Source: Sulfuricurvum sp.
GTDB lineage: Bacteria > Campylobacterota > Campylobacteria > Campylobacterales > Sulfurimonadaceae
Direction: 5' to 3'
Assembly: GCF_022759005.1 (NCBI RefSeq)
Contig: NZ_JAEMQA010000062.1
Span: 1 to 32,526 of the forward strand
Length of the DNA: 32,526 bases
Below are positions 15,425 to 24,796 of this stretch, piece by piece. The notes below the pieces were generated by a model, which did not search any database, was not told where the DNA came from, and worked only from the letters and a program-made list of their open reading frames with translations. The translations under genes and the position numbers were made by a program. Every line of letters begins with the position of its first letter. The stretch's first letter is position 1.

Positions 15425-17566
15425 CTAATTTTTGGTGCGTTTATAATTAAATTCTGAGCCACCAATCGGTTTTAAAATAATGCTAATGAAAATATATGAG
15501 TCATTCACTGAGTCACTAGCATACGTATTCGTTAAAACTGGACGACGATTTTGTACAAATCGAATTCCTAAATCGAAACAACGTTGCGAATACAATAGCC
15601 CAACCTCACCTCGTTTCATCAACGATTCATGATAGTCGTATGCCACATTCATAAAATATCTATAAAAACGATTATACCGATATGCTGCATCTGCTGTCCA
15701 ATATGATGCATAAGTTGGAATATTATTTCTTAGTTGGTCACTGTAATAGTGACCAATGCCGGCTGTGATAATTTCACTATTATAGCGCAATGTATTTTGC
15801 TCTTTTGTAATTCGGTTACGATCATGATTAAAAGCAGTTTGATTATAAATCGAAATAGCTTCACTAATTTTCCACTCTAATTCATTTTGCAGTTCGCCGT
15901 AATAGCTCCCCTGATCGTCGTATCGAAAGTTTTGAGATAAACGGTCCATCAATGCTTGGTGCCCATTTTTAAACAAATAGTTATTAAATCCCATCGATAA
16001 AGTGTCAGAAGGATTAGAAAGGGTATAAAACTCGCATGCTGGATTTGTGTTGCCTGCAACACATTCTCCGTTTGAATGATACGTTTTATAATACCCGCTA
16101 TAATAACGACTCCCCGCTGACGTATAACCTGCAAAAGGATTGAGGATATGTGTCAAATTTTGATCATATGATTTGACTAAAGTCGTACCAATATTAAATG
16201 TATGATCAAGCTGAGCATATTTTCCCTGTTCATATATGCTACCAGTTTCATTTGGTCGTTCATTCGCATAAAATCCGATCACTTTTGCCGAAGCGTTAGA
16301 TGTATAACTTACTTCAATCAAATCATCGAATAATGCTGTTTGCAAGGTTAGCGGAACATTGAAATTCCCTTCTATCGCCCTTTTTCCCGTAGGACGATAG
16401 TAATGTGTTGCGGTTGCATCACCACTCACAAGTAGATAATCATCGAAAAAGCTCTTTAGATAACGATGATAATGGAGTGTTGGAAGGGTTTGTATTGTTT
16501 CTCCGTTACTATTCACATTCAAATATTGATAGTGTTTAAAATAGCTTCCATAATAATCATTTTTATTACTGTAATAAAAGTTAATACGGGATAAGATTTG
16601 ATTTGCCGTTATATTTTTTGTTTCATCACTTTGCTGAAGGTTGAGATAATCGACATCGTTCATCCACTTCCCGTCCACATAGAGTCCCGATTCTCCTTCA
16701 AGATCCAAATCGAACCACTCCCGCAAAGGAGCATTATGCCGATATTTAACATCGTATCCATAGTGCTTGATATGAGCTAAATCATGTTCTAACGCATATG
16801 GACTTTGTTCTTTAAAATACCCAAAGCGAAGTGAACCTTGTGAAGATGCCGTGTCAACAAAGCGAAAATCACCATATATTCCTGAACCGCGAGAAGTGCG
16901 AATTTGAGGACGAAGTTCCAAATCCCACCAGTTTCTAGGTGCGAAATAGATCGGCTGCATGTACCGAAAACCTTCTGTGCTTGATACCCCAAATGTCGGA
17001 ATCAATAATCCGCTTCGACGTGTTTTGTCCGTCGAATAGCCAAAATACGGAAGATAAAAAACCGGAACGTCTTCAATTTCTAAACGGGCATTGTACAAAT
17101 TGACCCACATATTGTCCGTATTATAATCACCACTACTAAAACGGATTTTCCACAGTGGATCCGCCGAATTACACCCAGACACCATTCCGTTTTTTAAATC
17201 AATATCATGTTCACACGATTGTGCCTCAGCACTGCTTATCCATAAGCCACTTTCCTGATCGATCCCGTAATAGGGAGCAGAATATCGGGTATCGTCTACA
17301 AAATTTATTCGAGAATAATGACTGATCGTATGGTACTGTCCCCCTTTGAAGACATTGACTTTTCCGGACGCTTCCATAACGCTGGTATTACGATCATACG
17401 TCAGCTGATCAGCACTGATAATCTGATCTTGATAAAGCGCAACAGGATTCCCTGTCGCAGTAGCAATTGAACCGTTGGCATCAACATTGGTGCCATAAAG
17501 TTCTACACGATCTTCACCCAAAAGCACAGTTGATGCGATCAAGCTGATCCAATATAACTTATCCAT
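15425..17566 (-). CDS. lptD: LPS assembly outer membrane protein LptD (OstA/Imp)
   Basis: OstA-like N-terminus 'ISADQLTYDRNTSVMEASGKVNVFKGG', 'VPVFYLPYFGYSTDKTRRSGLLIPTFG', long beta-barrel. Confidence 0.92.
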   Translation of the reverse strand: MDKLYWISLIASTVLLGEDRVELYGTNVDANGSIATATGNPVALYQDQIISADQLTYDRNTSVMEASGKVNVFKGGQYHTISHYSRINFVDDTRYSAPYYGIDQESGLWISSAEAQSCEHDIDLKNGMVSGCNSADPLWKIRFSSGDYNTDNMWVNLYNARLEIEDVPVFYLPYFGYSTDKTRRSGLLIPTFGVSSTEGFRYMQPIYFAPRNWWDLELRPQIRTSRGSGIYGDFRFVDTASSQGSLRFGYFKEQSPYALEHDLAHIKHYGYDVKYRHNAPLREWFDLDLEGESGLYVDGKWMNDVDYLNLQQSDETKNITANQILSRINFYYSNKNDYYGSYFKHYQYLNVNSNGETIQTLPTLHYHRYLKSFFDDYLLVSGDATATHYYRPTGKRAIEGNFNVPLTLQTALFDDLIEVSYTSNASAKVIGFYANERPNETGSIYEQGKYAQLDHTFNIGTTLVKSYDQNLTHILNPFAGYTSAGSRYYSGYYKTYHSNGECVAGNTNPACEFYTLSNPSDTLSMGFNNYLFKNGHQALMDRLSQNFRYDDQGSYYGELQNELEWKISEAISIYNQTAFNHDRNRITKEQNTLRYNSEIITAGIGHYYSDQLRNNIPTYASYWTADAAYRYNRFYRYFMNVAYDYHESLMKRGEVGLLYSQRCFDLGIRFVQNRRPVLTNTYASDSVNDSYIFISIILKPIGGSEFNYKRTKN

Positions 17567-18008
17567 TAACTACCAACGTCCTTCCGGTTCGATCATGCCA
17601 ACTCCGACGATATGGATCAAGCATAGCCCAAATAAATCCGAGATAAAAAAGGATTTCACTGATAATCCGAAATACACTGCGGTTAAATGCGCTTAAAAAA
17701 CTGGGATTGGAGAGAGTAGCGATTTCAATAACACGAATTTTCATAATGATTTTTCCGATCGTCGCACCGTACTGCATCGTAAAAAATGTTTGATAGACAA
17801 TTTTGATCGCCATATATTCAAGAAGAAAACTATTGGTCACCGCAATCATAGCCTCTAACGTCGTCGCTTTCGAAATCGGCCCCGATAAAATTATGATCAA
17901 AATAATGGACAAAAGAACTTCATCGATTCCAAATGCAGCTGCGCGCTGCCGTATCGAAGCAAGCGTTAAATGCTCACGTTCCAAAAGGGAATCGAGTTTT
18001 TCATCCAT
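17559..18008 (-). CDS. RDD-family membrane protein
   Basis: 'LASIRQRAAAFGIDEVLLSIIL', 'MQYGATIGKIIMKIRVI', 'WHDRTGRTLVV'. Confidence 0.88.
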   Translation of the reverse strand: MDEKLDSLLEREHLTLASIRQRAAAFGIDEVLLSIILIIILSGPISKATTLEAMIAVTNSFLLEYMAIKIVYQTFFTMQYGATIGKIIMKIRVIEIATLSNPSFLSAFNRSVFRIISEILFYLGFIWAMLDPYRRSWHDRTGRTLVVNG

Positions 18009-19276
18009 CAGCGAAGTGCCTGATACGCGATATCGCCACGCAATTTTTTACCCGCAAAATGAACTTGTCCGCAGAGCATGTAGGCACGGTCGCGCGCTTG
18101 CTTAATGCTCTCACCGACTCCGACACACACCAACACGCGTCCACCGGTAGCATAGAGTTTATCGTCTTCTTTGCTCACTCCCGCATAGGAAATATGGGTA
18201 TTTTCGATAATTTCATCATGATGAATCGCATCGACAATAATTTCTGCAGGTTCGGAATTATCATAGGGATAATTGCGGCTTGCCATAACGACACCGACGG
18301 CATATTTGTCATAAAATTCGACGTTGAGGGTATCGAGTTGTTTCGTCGCAGCTTTGTAAAACAACTCACTTGCAGGAGTCTTGAGCAACGGCATCAAAAT
18401 TTCACACTCCGGATCACCGAAACGGACGTTGAATTCCAAAGTAATCGGTTCACCGTTCACAATCATTAATCCGATAAAGAGAACTCCCTCAAACGGTGCC
18501 CCCTCTTGCTGCATCCCTGCAAGTGTAGGACGAACAATCCGATCTTTTACTTTTTCGTAAATCACATCATCAACAAGCGGAGTTGGAGCATACGCACCCA
18601 TCCCTCCGGTATTTGGTCCCTCATCGTTATCCAATAAGCGCTTATGATCTTGTGCCGCAGGAAGGAGGATAAAATCTTTCCCGTCACACAGAGCAAACAT
18701 CGACAGTTCATATCCGTCCAAAAACTCTTCGACGACAACCCTCTTACCGGCATCACCGAACGATTTGCCGCTGAGCATTTCAGAGACGGCAACTTTTGCT
18801 TCATCATGGCTCATCGCAATGATAACGCCCTTTCCTGCACACAAACCGTCCGCTTTGACAACGATCGGTGCACTCAGAGACTCGATAAATTTGAACGCAT
18901 CTCCGATATGATCGGTTTCGATGTAGCGCGCCGTCGGGATAGTGTATTTGGCCAAAAAGTTTTTCATATACACTTTTGACCCCTCTAACTGCGCTGCGGC
19001 TTTGCTTGGACCGAAAATCACCAATCCTTTGGCTTTGAACACATCGACAACACCATCACTGAGAGGTCCCTCTGGTCCTACAATCGTCAAATCGATTTTT
19101 TCTTCCCGTGCAAACTCGGCGAGTGCTTCATAGTCTTTGATGGCAACATTGATTCCCAACATTTCGGTAGCACCGTTACCCGGAGCGAAAAAAAGCTCAC
19201 TTACCGCAGGGTCTTGTTTCAACACCCGCCCGATTGAAAATTCGCGTCCGCCGCTACCGATTACCATTACTCGCAT
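18008..19276 (-). CDS. purD: Phosphoribosylamine-glycine ligase
   Basis: [19 protein letters not shown], '[16 protein letters not shown]', '[30 protein letters not shown]', '[18 protein letters not shown]'. Confidence 0.97.
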   Translation of the reverse strand: MRVMVIGSGGREFSIGRVLKQDPAVSELFFAPGNGATEMLGINVAIKDYEALAEFAREEKIDLTIVGPEGPLSDGVVDVFKAKGLVIFGPSKAAAQLEGSKVYMKNFLAKYTIPTARYIETDHIGDAFKFIESLSAPIVVKADGLCAGKGVIIAMSHDEAKVAVSEMLSGKSFGDAGKRVVVEEFLDGYELSMFALCDGKDFILLPAAQDHKRLLDNDEGPNTGGMGAYAPTPLVDDVIYEKVKDRIVRPTLAGMQQEGAPFEGVLFIGLMIVNGEPITLEFNVRFGDPECEILMPLLKTPASELFYKAATKQLDTLNVEFYDKYAVGVVMASRNYPYDNSEPAEIIVDAIHHDEIIENTHISYAGVSKEDDKLYATGGRVLVCVGVGESIKQARDRAYMLCGQVHFAGKKLRGDIAYQALR

Positions 19277-19384
19277 AGATCACCTTGAAAAAATTTAATT
19301 AGCTTATCCAAACCGTCCAAACACGCTTTGGATCAGATAATAAAGCCCGGGCGGGCGTTTCGCAGTAGCTTCGGTTCTCAAAGC

Positions 19385-19537
19385 CGAAAAAAGCCGCTCG
19401 AGCGTCTTTTCCGGCGACAATCTCTCACGTAAAAAATACATTCAAACGAGACCACCGACACTCAAAGACGACTACGGCTGCGACTCCATGAATATGTAGA
19501 ACCCTCAAAATGCGATTAGTCGCTTCACCCAGAGAAT
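19385..19537 (-). ncRNA. ssrS: Candidate 6S RNA
   Basis: TATAAT at 19541-19546 (minus). Closing stem GCGACtAATC/GATTGTCGC extended by CTGG/CCGG across a bulge, large internal loop, distal stem TACAtaTTCA/TGAATGTA, then hairpin GCCGGAAAAGaCGC-TCGA-GCGgCTTTTTTCGGC. Directly upstream of purD. Confidence 0.6.
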
Positions 19538-19570
19538 ACAATTATATCCTCAAAATGCTTAAAACGCAGA

Positions 19571-20209
19571 TCACTTTTGGGCAATATTTTGTGCCAATTC
19601 TACTGCCGATGCAACACTGGTTTTAGGGCTTACCAAGACCTCTTTAGCATTACTGAAAGCATCTCTTGTCGTTTTACCGATAGCTACAATACTATGGGTC
19701 GGAAGGATTGAATACGATGCGCAAAAACACGCTATAGATGATGGAGATGTAAAAACCAATATCGCATTCGACGCTATCGATATTCCCCGTGCTTCTTTAT
19801 TGCAGGTTGTCTCATACACTATCGCTTCATCGATCCATATCCCCTCAGTGCGCGCTGCCTCAACCCATTCAGTTGCGATCACTTTTGGACGCAGATAGAG
19901 CCACCGCTGAGAGCGACCTTTTGATTTCAGCAGTGCAAGAAGAGAGGTTCCGTATCCATCTCCGACTGCAACATGACTTGCACCCGCCTCCCGTGCGGCA
20001 TCTGCGGTACCTTCAGAGACACATATACACTGAAGACGTCCCCAGTCAATAGTATAATCTTCAAGTGCCAATACAGCTTGTTTAGAGGTCAGAATTATCC
20101 CGTCGTATCGGGTAAAATCAATCACCGGTTTTAAAAAAGAGATAGTGAGAATCGGGATATGAATGACTCCCGGATGGGGAGTTTTTGAGATCAGATAGAT
20201 CGGGCGCAA
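19571..20209 (-). CDS. hemD: Uroporphyrinogen-III synthase
   Basis: 'RPIYLISKTPHPGV', 'YDGIILTSKQAVLAL', 'ILVFTSPSSIACF', 'HSIVAIGKTTRDAF'. Likely TTG start at 20209, just after the guaA stop; the longer ORF overlaps guaA in another frame. Confidence 0.8.
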   Translation of the reverse strand: MRPIYLISKTPHPGVIHIPILTISFLKPVIDFTRYDGIILTSKQAVLALEDYTIDWGRLQCICVSEGTADAAREAGASHVAVGDGYGTSLLALLKSKGRSQRWLYLRPKVIATEWVEAARTEGIWIDEAIVYETTCNKEARGISIASNAILVFTSPSSIACFCASYSILPTHSIVAIGKTTRDAFSNAKEVLVSPKTSVASAVELAQNIAQK

Positions 20210-20219
20210 AGGGTGCGCC

Positions 20220-21764
20220 TCATTCCCACTCAATCGTTGCGGGAGGTTTTGAGCTGATGTCATACACAACGCGATTAATTCCGTCCACTTCGTTGATGAT
20301 ACGACGGCTGATACGCTCCAACAACGTGTGCGGAAGATGGGCAAACGTTGCCGTCATCCCGTCTACCGCTTCGACGACACGAACACATACGGTATTGTCA
20401 TACGTACGGTTATCACCCATAACCCCGACTGATTTGACGTTCAAAAGAACGGCAAACGCTTGCCATGTTTTGGTGTAGTATCCACTCGCTTTGAGTTCGT
20501 CGAGTAAAATAGCATCCGCTTCACGCAGCAAATCCAAATCCGGTTTGTTCACCTCACCCATGATGCGGATACCCAAACCTGGTCCAGGGAACGGATGGCG
20601 ATTCACCAAAGACTCAGGGAGACCGAGTTCGATCCCAAGTTTACGCACTTCGTCTTTGAACAGATCACGCAACGGCTCAATCAGTTCGAAATCCATCCAA
20701 TCAGGCAATCCGCCGACGTTATGATGCGATTTGATCGTGACGGATGGACCATTCACTGAAACCGATTCAATAACGTCGGGATAGAGTGTCCCCTGCGCGA
20801 GGAATTTGATCCCGTCATGTTTTTTCGCTTCGGCTTCAAATACTTCGATAAACGTATGCCCGATGATTTTGCGTTTCTGCTCCGGATCGGTTACACCTGC
20901 AAGTTTTCCGAGGAAATTATCGGCCGCATCCGCCACGATGAGAGGTACTTTGAGGTGTACTTTGAAAATATTTTCAACCGACTCGCGTTCCCCCTTGCGG
21001 AGCAATCCGTTATCAACGAAAACAGGAATCAATTGATCCCCAATCGCTTCGTACAACAATGCCGCAACAACCGAAGAGTCAACACCGCCGCTGAGGGCAC
21101 AGAGAACTTTCCCCTCACCCACTTGGGCACGGATTTTGACGATCTGCTCTTTGAGAAAATGCCCCATATCCCATTTTTCGGTAATGCCGCAGATTTTGCG
21201 GGCAAAGTTGCGGAGCATCAAATACCCCTCTTCGGAGTGGTTGACCTCTGGGTGATATTGCATCGCATAGATTTGGCGTGATTCATCGGCAATCGCCGCA
21301 TACGGAGAGTTCGGAGAATAAGCGATCGGTACGAAACCTTCCGGCAATCTATCTACTTTGTCTGAATGGCTCATCCAAACGACACGCTCATCCTCACACC
21401 CTTCAAACAAAACGGAATGTTGCGTCATATCGATGGTGAGTTCCGCTTTGCCGTATTCATGGTGATCGCTTCGTATAACGCTTCCGCCGAAATCGACGGC
21501 AATACGTTGCATACCGTAACAAATTCCAAGTACCGGAATGCCCAGAGTATACACCCCTTGATCCACTTCATAAGCGTCTTTATTGTACACGGATGAAGGT
21601 CCGCCGCTGAGGATAATCCCTTTTGGATTTTTAGCTTTGATCGCATCGATTTTAGTGTGATACGGAAGTACTTCACAGTACACTTTATCTTCACGGAGTC
21701 GTCGGGCGATCAACTGTGTATACTGTGAACCAAAATCAAGAACGATAATACTGACATCTTTCAC
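20220..21764 (-). CDS. guaA: GMP synthase (glutamine-hydrolyzing)
   Basis: '[20 protein letters not shown]', 'GICYGMQ', '[15 protein letters not shown]', '[17 protein letters not shown]', C-terminal '[11 protein letters not shown]'. Confidence 0.98.
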   Translation of the reverse strand: MKDVSIIVLDFGSQYTQLIARRLREDKVYCEVLPYHTKIDAIKAKNPKGIILSGGPSSVYNKDAYEVDQGVYTLGIPVLGICYGMQRIAVDFGGSVIRSDHHEYGKAELTIDMTQHSVLFEGCEDERVVWMSHSDKVDRLPEGFVPIAYSPNSPYAAIADESRQIYAMQYHPEVNHSEEGYLMLRNFARKICGITEKWDMGHFLKEQIVKIRAQVGEGKVLCALSGGVDSSVVAALLYEAIGDQLIPVFVDNGLLRKGERESVENIFKVHLKVPLIVADAADNFLGKLAGVTDPEQKRKIIGHTFIEVFEAEAKKHDGIKFLAQGTLYPDVIESVSVNGPSVTIKSHHNVGGLPDWMDFELIEPLRDLFKDEVRKLGIELGLPESLVNRHPFPGPGLGIRIMGEVNKPDLDLLREADAILLDELKASGYYTKTWQAFAVLLNVKSVGVMGDNRTYDNTVCVRVVEAVDGMTATFAHLPHTLLERISRRIINEVDGINRVVYDISSKPPATIEWE

Positions 21765-21855
21765 GCTTTAGCCTTTGTGATCATTATTAATGCAAAAGGA
21801 TACTCTAAACTTGTTTAAGATTTGATACAATCACACAAAAAAGAGGCTTTATTTG

Positions 21856-23184
21856 ATGGAAAATAGTACCACACTTGTTTTAATTAACCTTTTGATTATT
21901 ATCATAGCCTCTCTTTGGAGCTCTAAAAAAACGGGGATTGCCGATGTTCTTTTTTACCTCATTGGAGGACTTTTGGCCGTCAATATCCATGTACTCTCAC
22001 CTCATTCTTCGATCATTGAGACCTTTGCTTTTATCGGAACCATTTTTCTCTTTTTCTATCTGGGACTCGAAGAGAACCTAAAAAGTTTTGTCAAAGGGGT
22101 AAAAAGCGGCTGGAAAATTGCTATTGCCGGAATCATCCTCCCTTTTGCCGCTATTTATCTTGTTACCTATTTACTGACTCACGATGTCATCAAATCCCTC
22201 GTCTTCGGAATGGCATTCGCCCCGACTTCCATCGGAATCGCTTTTTTAACCCTTAATACTCTCACTTTCAGTGCGAAATCACGTCTTCAACCGATTATCG
22301 TAGCTGCTGCTCTGACCGACGACGTCCTCTCACTGATTCTGTGGGGAGTACTCGGAGGGATTCTCGTTTCACTACAACAGTCAGCCTCTTTGCAAATTTC
22401 GCTCGATTCGATTGGAGCGTTAATGGTTCATCCCGTCTCCAACTTCCTTTTTTTCAGCATTGTCATGGGGCTTATCGCTTATCTGTTTTTTCTCTTTAAT
22501 CCTACCGCTTCACTCAAAAAAGAGAGCCCCATTTTACTTTGGCTGAATAAAACCAAAAGTACAATTTACCACCATGCCGGTGCCGTCAATTTTTTAGGGC
22601 GTCAAGAGATTAATACTGCCATTGTTATTATGATATTCCTTGCATTTATCGGCTCGTATATTGCAGAATTTTTTGAAACCAGCGTAGCACTCGGAGCGTA
22701 TTTTATGGGATTAATCATCAACAAAGATCATTTTTCGCACAAAGGTGAATCAAACGATGAACTTTTTCATGATGCGATCGAAAAACTACGTTTTTTAACT
22801 CTCTACTTTTTTGCTCCGATTTTTTTCATCAGTATTGGATTGCATATGGAAATAGCCAGTGTTTCACTGCTTCTAAGTGTCCTTAGCAAAGCAGTTTTAT
22901 TAGCGGCCGTTTTATTTGGAGGTCAGTTCTTAGCAGCTTCTTTCACCGCGCACTATATCAATGGTCTCTCTTGGCGCTCATCTTCGTTGATCGGAATCGC
23001 TATGCAAGGGCGTGCTGAAGTAACCTTTCTCGTTGCCATGTCAGCTTTTTCGATGAAGCTGATCGACAGCGGTGATTTGCTTCTGATCTCTGTGAGCGCC
23101 TTTATTCTAAATTTAAGTGTCCCGTTTTTACTCAAAATGGCAGCACATTATCATGAAAAACACGATCAAGCAGAAACAATATAA
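21856..23184 (+). CDS. Cation:proton antiporter (CPA2/KefB-like Na+/H+ exchanger)
   Basis: About 12 TM segments; 'LGLEENLKSF', 'FAPTSIGIAFLTLN', 'AALTDDVLSLILWG', 'LGAYFMGLIINK', 'AMQGRAEVTFLVA'. Confidence 0.87.
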   Translation: MENSTTLVLINLLIIIIASLWSSKKTGIADVLFYLIGGLLAVNIHVLSPHSSIIETFAFIGTIFLFFYLGLEENLKSFVKGVKSGWKIAIAGIILPFAAIYLVTYLLTHDVIKSLVFGMAFAPTSIGIAFLTLNTLTFSAKSRLQPIIVAAALTDDVLSLILWGVLGGILVSLQQSASLQISLDSIGALMVHPVSNFLFFSIVMGLIAYLFFLFNPTASLKKESPILLWLNKTKSTIYHHAGAVNFLGRQEINTAIVIMIFLAFIGSYIAEFFETSVALGAYFMGLIINKDHFSHKGESNDELFHDAIEKLRFLTLYFFAPIFFISIGLHMEIASVSLLLSVLSKAVLLAAVLFGGQFLAASFTAHYINGLSWRSSSLIGIAMQGRAEVTFLVAMSAFSMKLIDSGDLLLISVSAFILNLSVPFLLKMAAHYHEKHDQAETI

Positions 23185-24608
23185 TGGACCCCGATCGACT
23201 CGGTACGCTTAATCGCGGATGTAACAATGCTCTGAGCTGTCAATAACCGCAAACGGAGCAGTCTTCCGATATTTGTCTCCAACATCGTATTAATCGCCTG
23301 CAAAGCGCTATTTAACCCTTTCGGAGTACGTTTGATTGAGACATTTTCCCACATAATCCGTCGCAGTTCATCTTTTTTCTCTTTGTCGCCTTCTATTTCG
23401 AGAGGCTCGTTCCCTATCTCAAAACTTTCGCTGCATCCGTGCGAAGAGTTCTTTAAAATCGATTCCGCCGCTTTTTTAGCAAATACAAGCCCCTCTAACA
23501 ATGAGTTGCTTGCTAAGCGATTTGCTCCGTGCACACCTGTCGATGCCGCTTCACCGGCCGCATACAGCCCTTGGATACTGGGGATACTCCCATCCAGATT
23601 GGTTTTTATCCCCCCAACGGCATAATGGAATGCCGGAGAGATCGGAACCCGTTCTTTTGGGAGATGGAATCCTAAATCATTCAACGATTTATAGATATTC
23701 GGAAACCGTTCTTTGAAGTACTCCCCCTCAAAATGCTCACATGAGAGATAAACCTTTTTTTGGGTACGCTGGCGGTAATCAAAGATTGCACGGCTCACAA
23801 TATCTCGCGGTGCCAATTCTCCGCGAGGATCGTATTCAAACAAGAAACGATAGCCGTTCTCATCGACAACATGCGCTCCCTCTCCCCGCAACGCTTCGGA
23901 TAGAAGCTGTTTACGTGCCCAGTTATTTGCAACAAACACCGTCGGATGAAACTGCATCATCTCCATCGATTCGAGTTCAATCCCCTTTTCAATACAGATG
24001 CCATGCAGCTCTCCGCTGATCGTAAACGCATTCGTGTGATATTCATACAACGATCCGACCCCACCGCTCGCAATGACCACATTATCTGCCAAAATGGTTC
24101 TACGGTTACCTCCAGTAACAACCTCGACACCGCAACACCGATTGTTCTCTATCAACAAATCAATCACCGTCGTATCGCTGAGCATCGGATGAGGGTTTTG
24201 CCCCAGTAAAAAAAAGTGTAGATGACGCCCTGTTGCGTCTCCTCCGGCATGAAGTATCCGACTTCTCGAATGTGCTGCTTCTTTCGTATAAAGAAGATTA
24301 CCCTCTTCATCACAGTCAAACTGAAATCCGCGCGCTATCAAATCACGAATAACCCCTTGGGAATTTTCGCTCATCAACTTCACAGCCGGCAGATTACACA
24401 TCCCAGCACCCGCATCAAGAGTATCTTGCACATGCGAGGGGATATCATCATCATTATAGGCAGTCGTAACACCCCCTTGAGCATAATAAGTATTACATTC
24501 CCACGGATTGGATTTATTGATAATCAGTACTTTCAAATGTTTCGGCAAAGCAATGGCAGCATATAATCCCGCAACTCCCGAGCCGATGATAACAACATCA
24601 TAACGCAA
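23166..24608 (-). CDS. nadB: L-aspartate oxidase
   Basis: 'DVVIIGSGVAGLYAAIAL', 'YYAQGGVTTAY', 'MEMMQFHPTVF', 'LSEALRGEGAHVVDENGYRF', 'GLYAAGEAASTGVHGANRLASNSLLEGLVF'. TTG start. Confidence 0.95.
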   Translation of the reverse strand: MRYDVVIIGSGVAGLYAAIALPKHLKVLIINKSNPWECNTYYAQGGVTTAYNDDDIPSHVQDTLDAGAGMCNLPAVKLMSENSQGVIRDLIARGFQFDCDEEGNLLYTKEAAHSRSRILHAGGDATGRHLHFFLLGQNPHPMLSDTTVIDLLIENNRCCGVEVVTGGNRRTILADNVVIASGGVGSLYEYHTNAFTISGELHGICIEKGIELESMEMMQFHPTVFVANNWARKQLLSEALRGEGAHVVDENGYRFLFEYDPRGELAPRDIVSRAIFDYRQRTQKKVYLSCEHFEGEYFKERFPNIYKSLNDLGFHLPKERVPISPAFHYAVGGIKTNLDGSIPSIQGLYAAGEAASTGVHGANRLASNSLLEGLVFAKKAAESILKNSSHGCSESFEIGNEPLEIEGDKEKKDELRRIMWENVSIKRTPKGLNSALQAINTMLETNIGRLLRLRLLTAQSIVTSAIKRTESIGVHYIVSA

Positions 24609-24723
24609 CGGACGATTCCTTTGCCGCTACAGGTTTCTCATAATATGGTGGAGCTTTGTAACCGCATCCGCTCAAGAGCACAATTACGGCGGTTATAATG
24701 ATACCAGCAACTATCTTCGCCAT
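24598..24723 (-). CDS. Small (41-aa) lipoprotein, LptM/YifL-like
   Basis: Not in the supplied track. Translation MAKIVAGIIITAVIVLLSGCGYKAPPYYEKPVAAKESSVAL: lipobox LLSGC then GYKxPPYYxxP. AAAAAGGGAAAA upstream; overlaps the nadB start by 11 nt. Confidence 0.75.
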   Translation of the reverse strand: MAKIVAGIIITAVIVLLSGCGYKAPPYYEKPVAAKESSVAL

Positions 24724-24756
24724 ATCTATTTTCCCTTTTTCTTTAATGACGGATGT

Positions 24757-24762
24757 TATAAT
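24757..24762 (+). promoter_or_regulatory. Candidate -10 box (TATAAT) for uvrC
   Basis: GGATGTTATAATAGCTACC 35 bp upstream of the uvrC ATG. Confidence 0.5.
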
Positions 24763-24796
24763 AGCTACCATAAATTATTCATTAAGAGTTTTTACG

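Noticed and set aside
20210-20344. N-terminal extension of the hemD ORF ([15 protein letters not shown]...)
   Set aside because: Lies within the guaA 3' end in a different frame. Homology-like sequence begins at RPIYLISKTPHPG, consistent with a TTG start at 20209.
24698-24796. N-terminal extension of the uvrC ORF
   Set aside because: The region contains the putative uvrC promoter and is antisense to the small lipoprotein. The UvrC-like sequence begins at MIEQIRSLPHQAGIYQY (24797).
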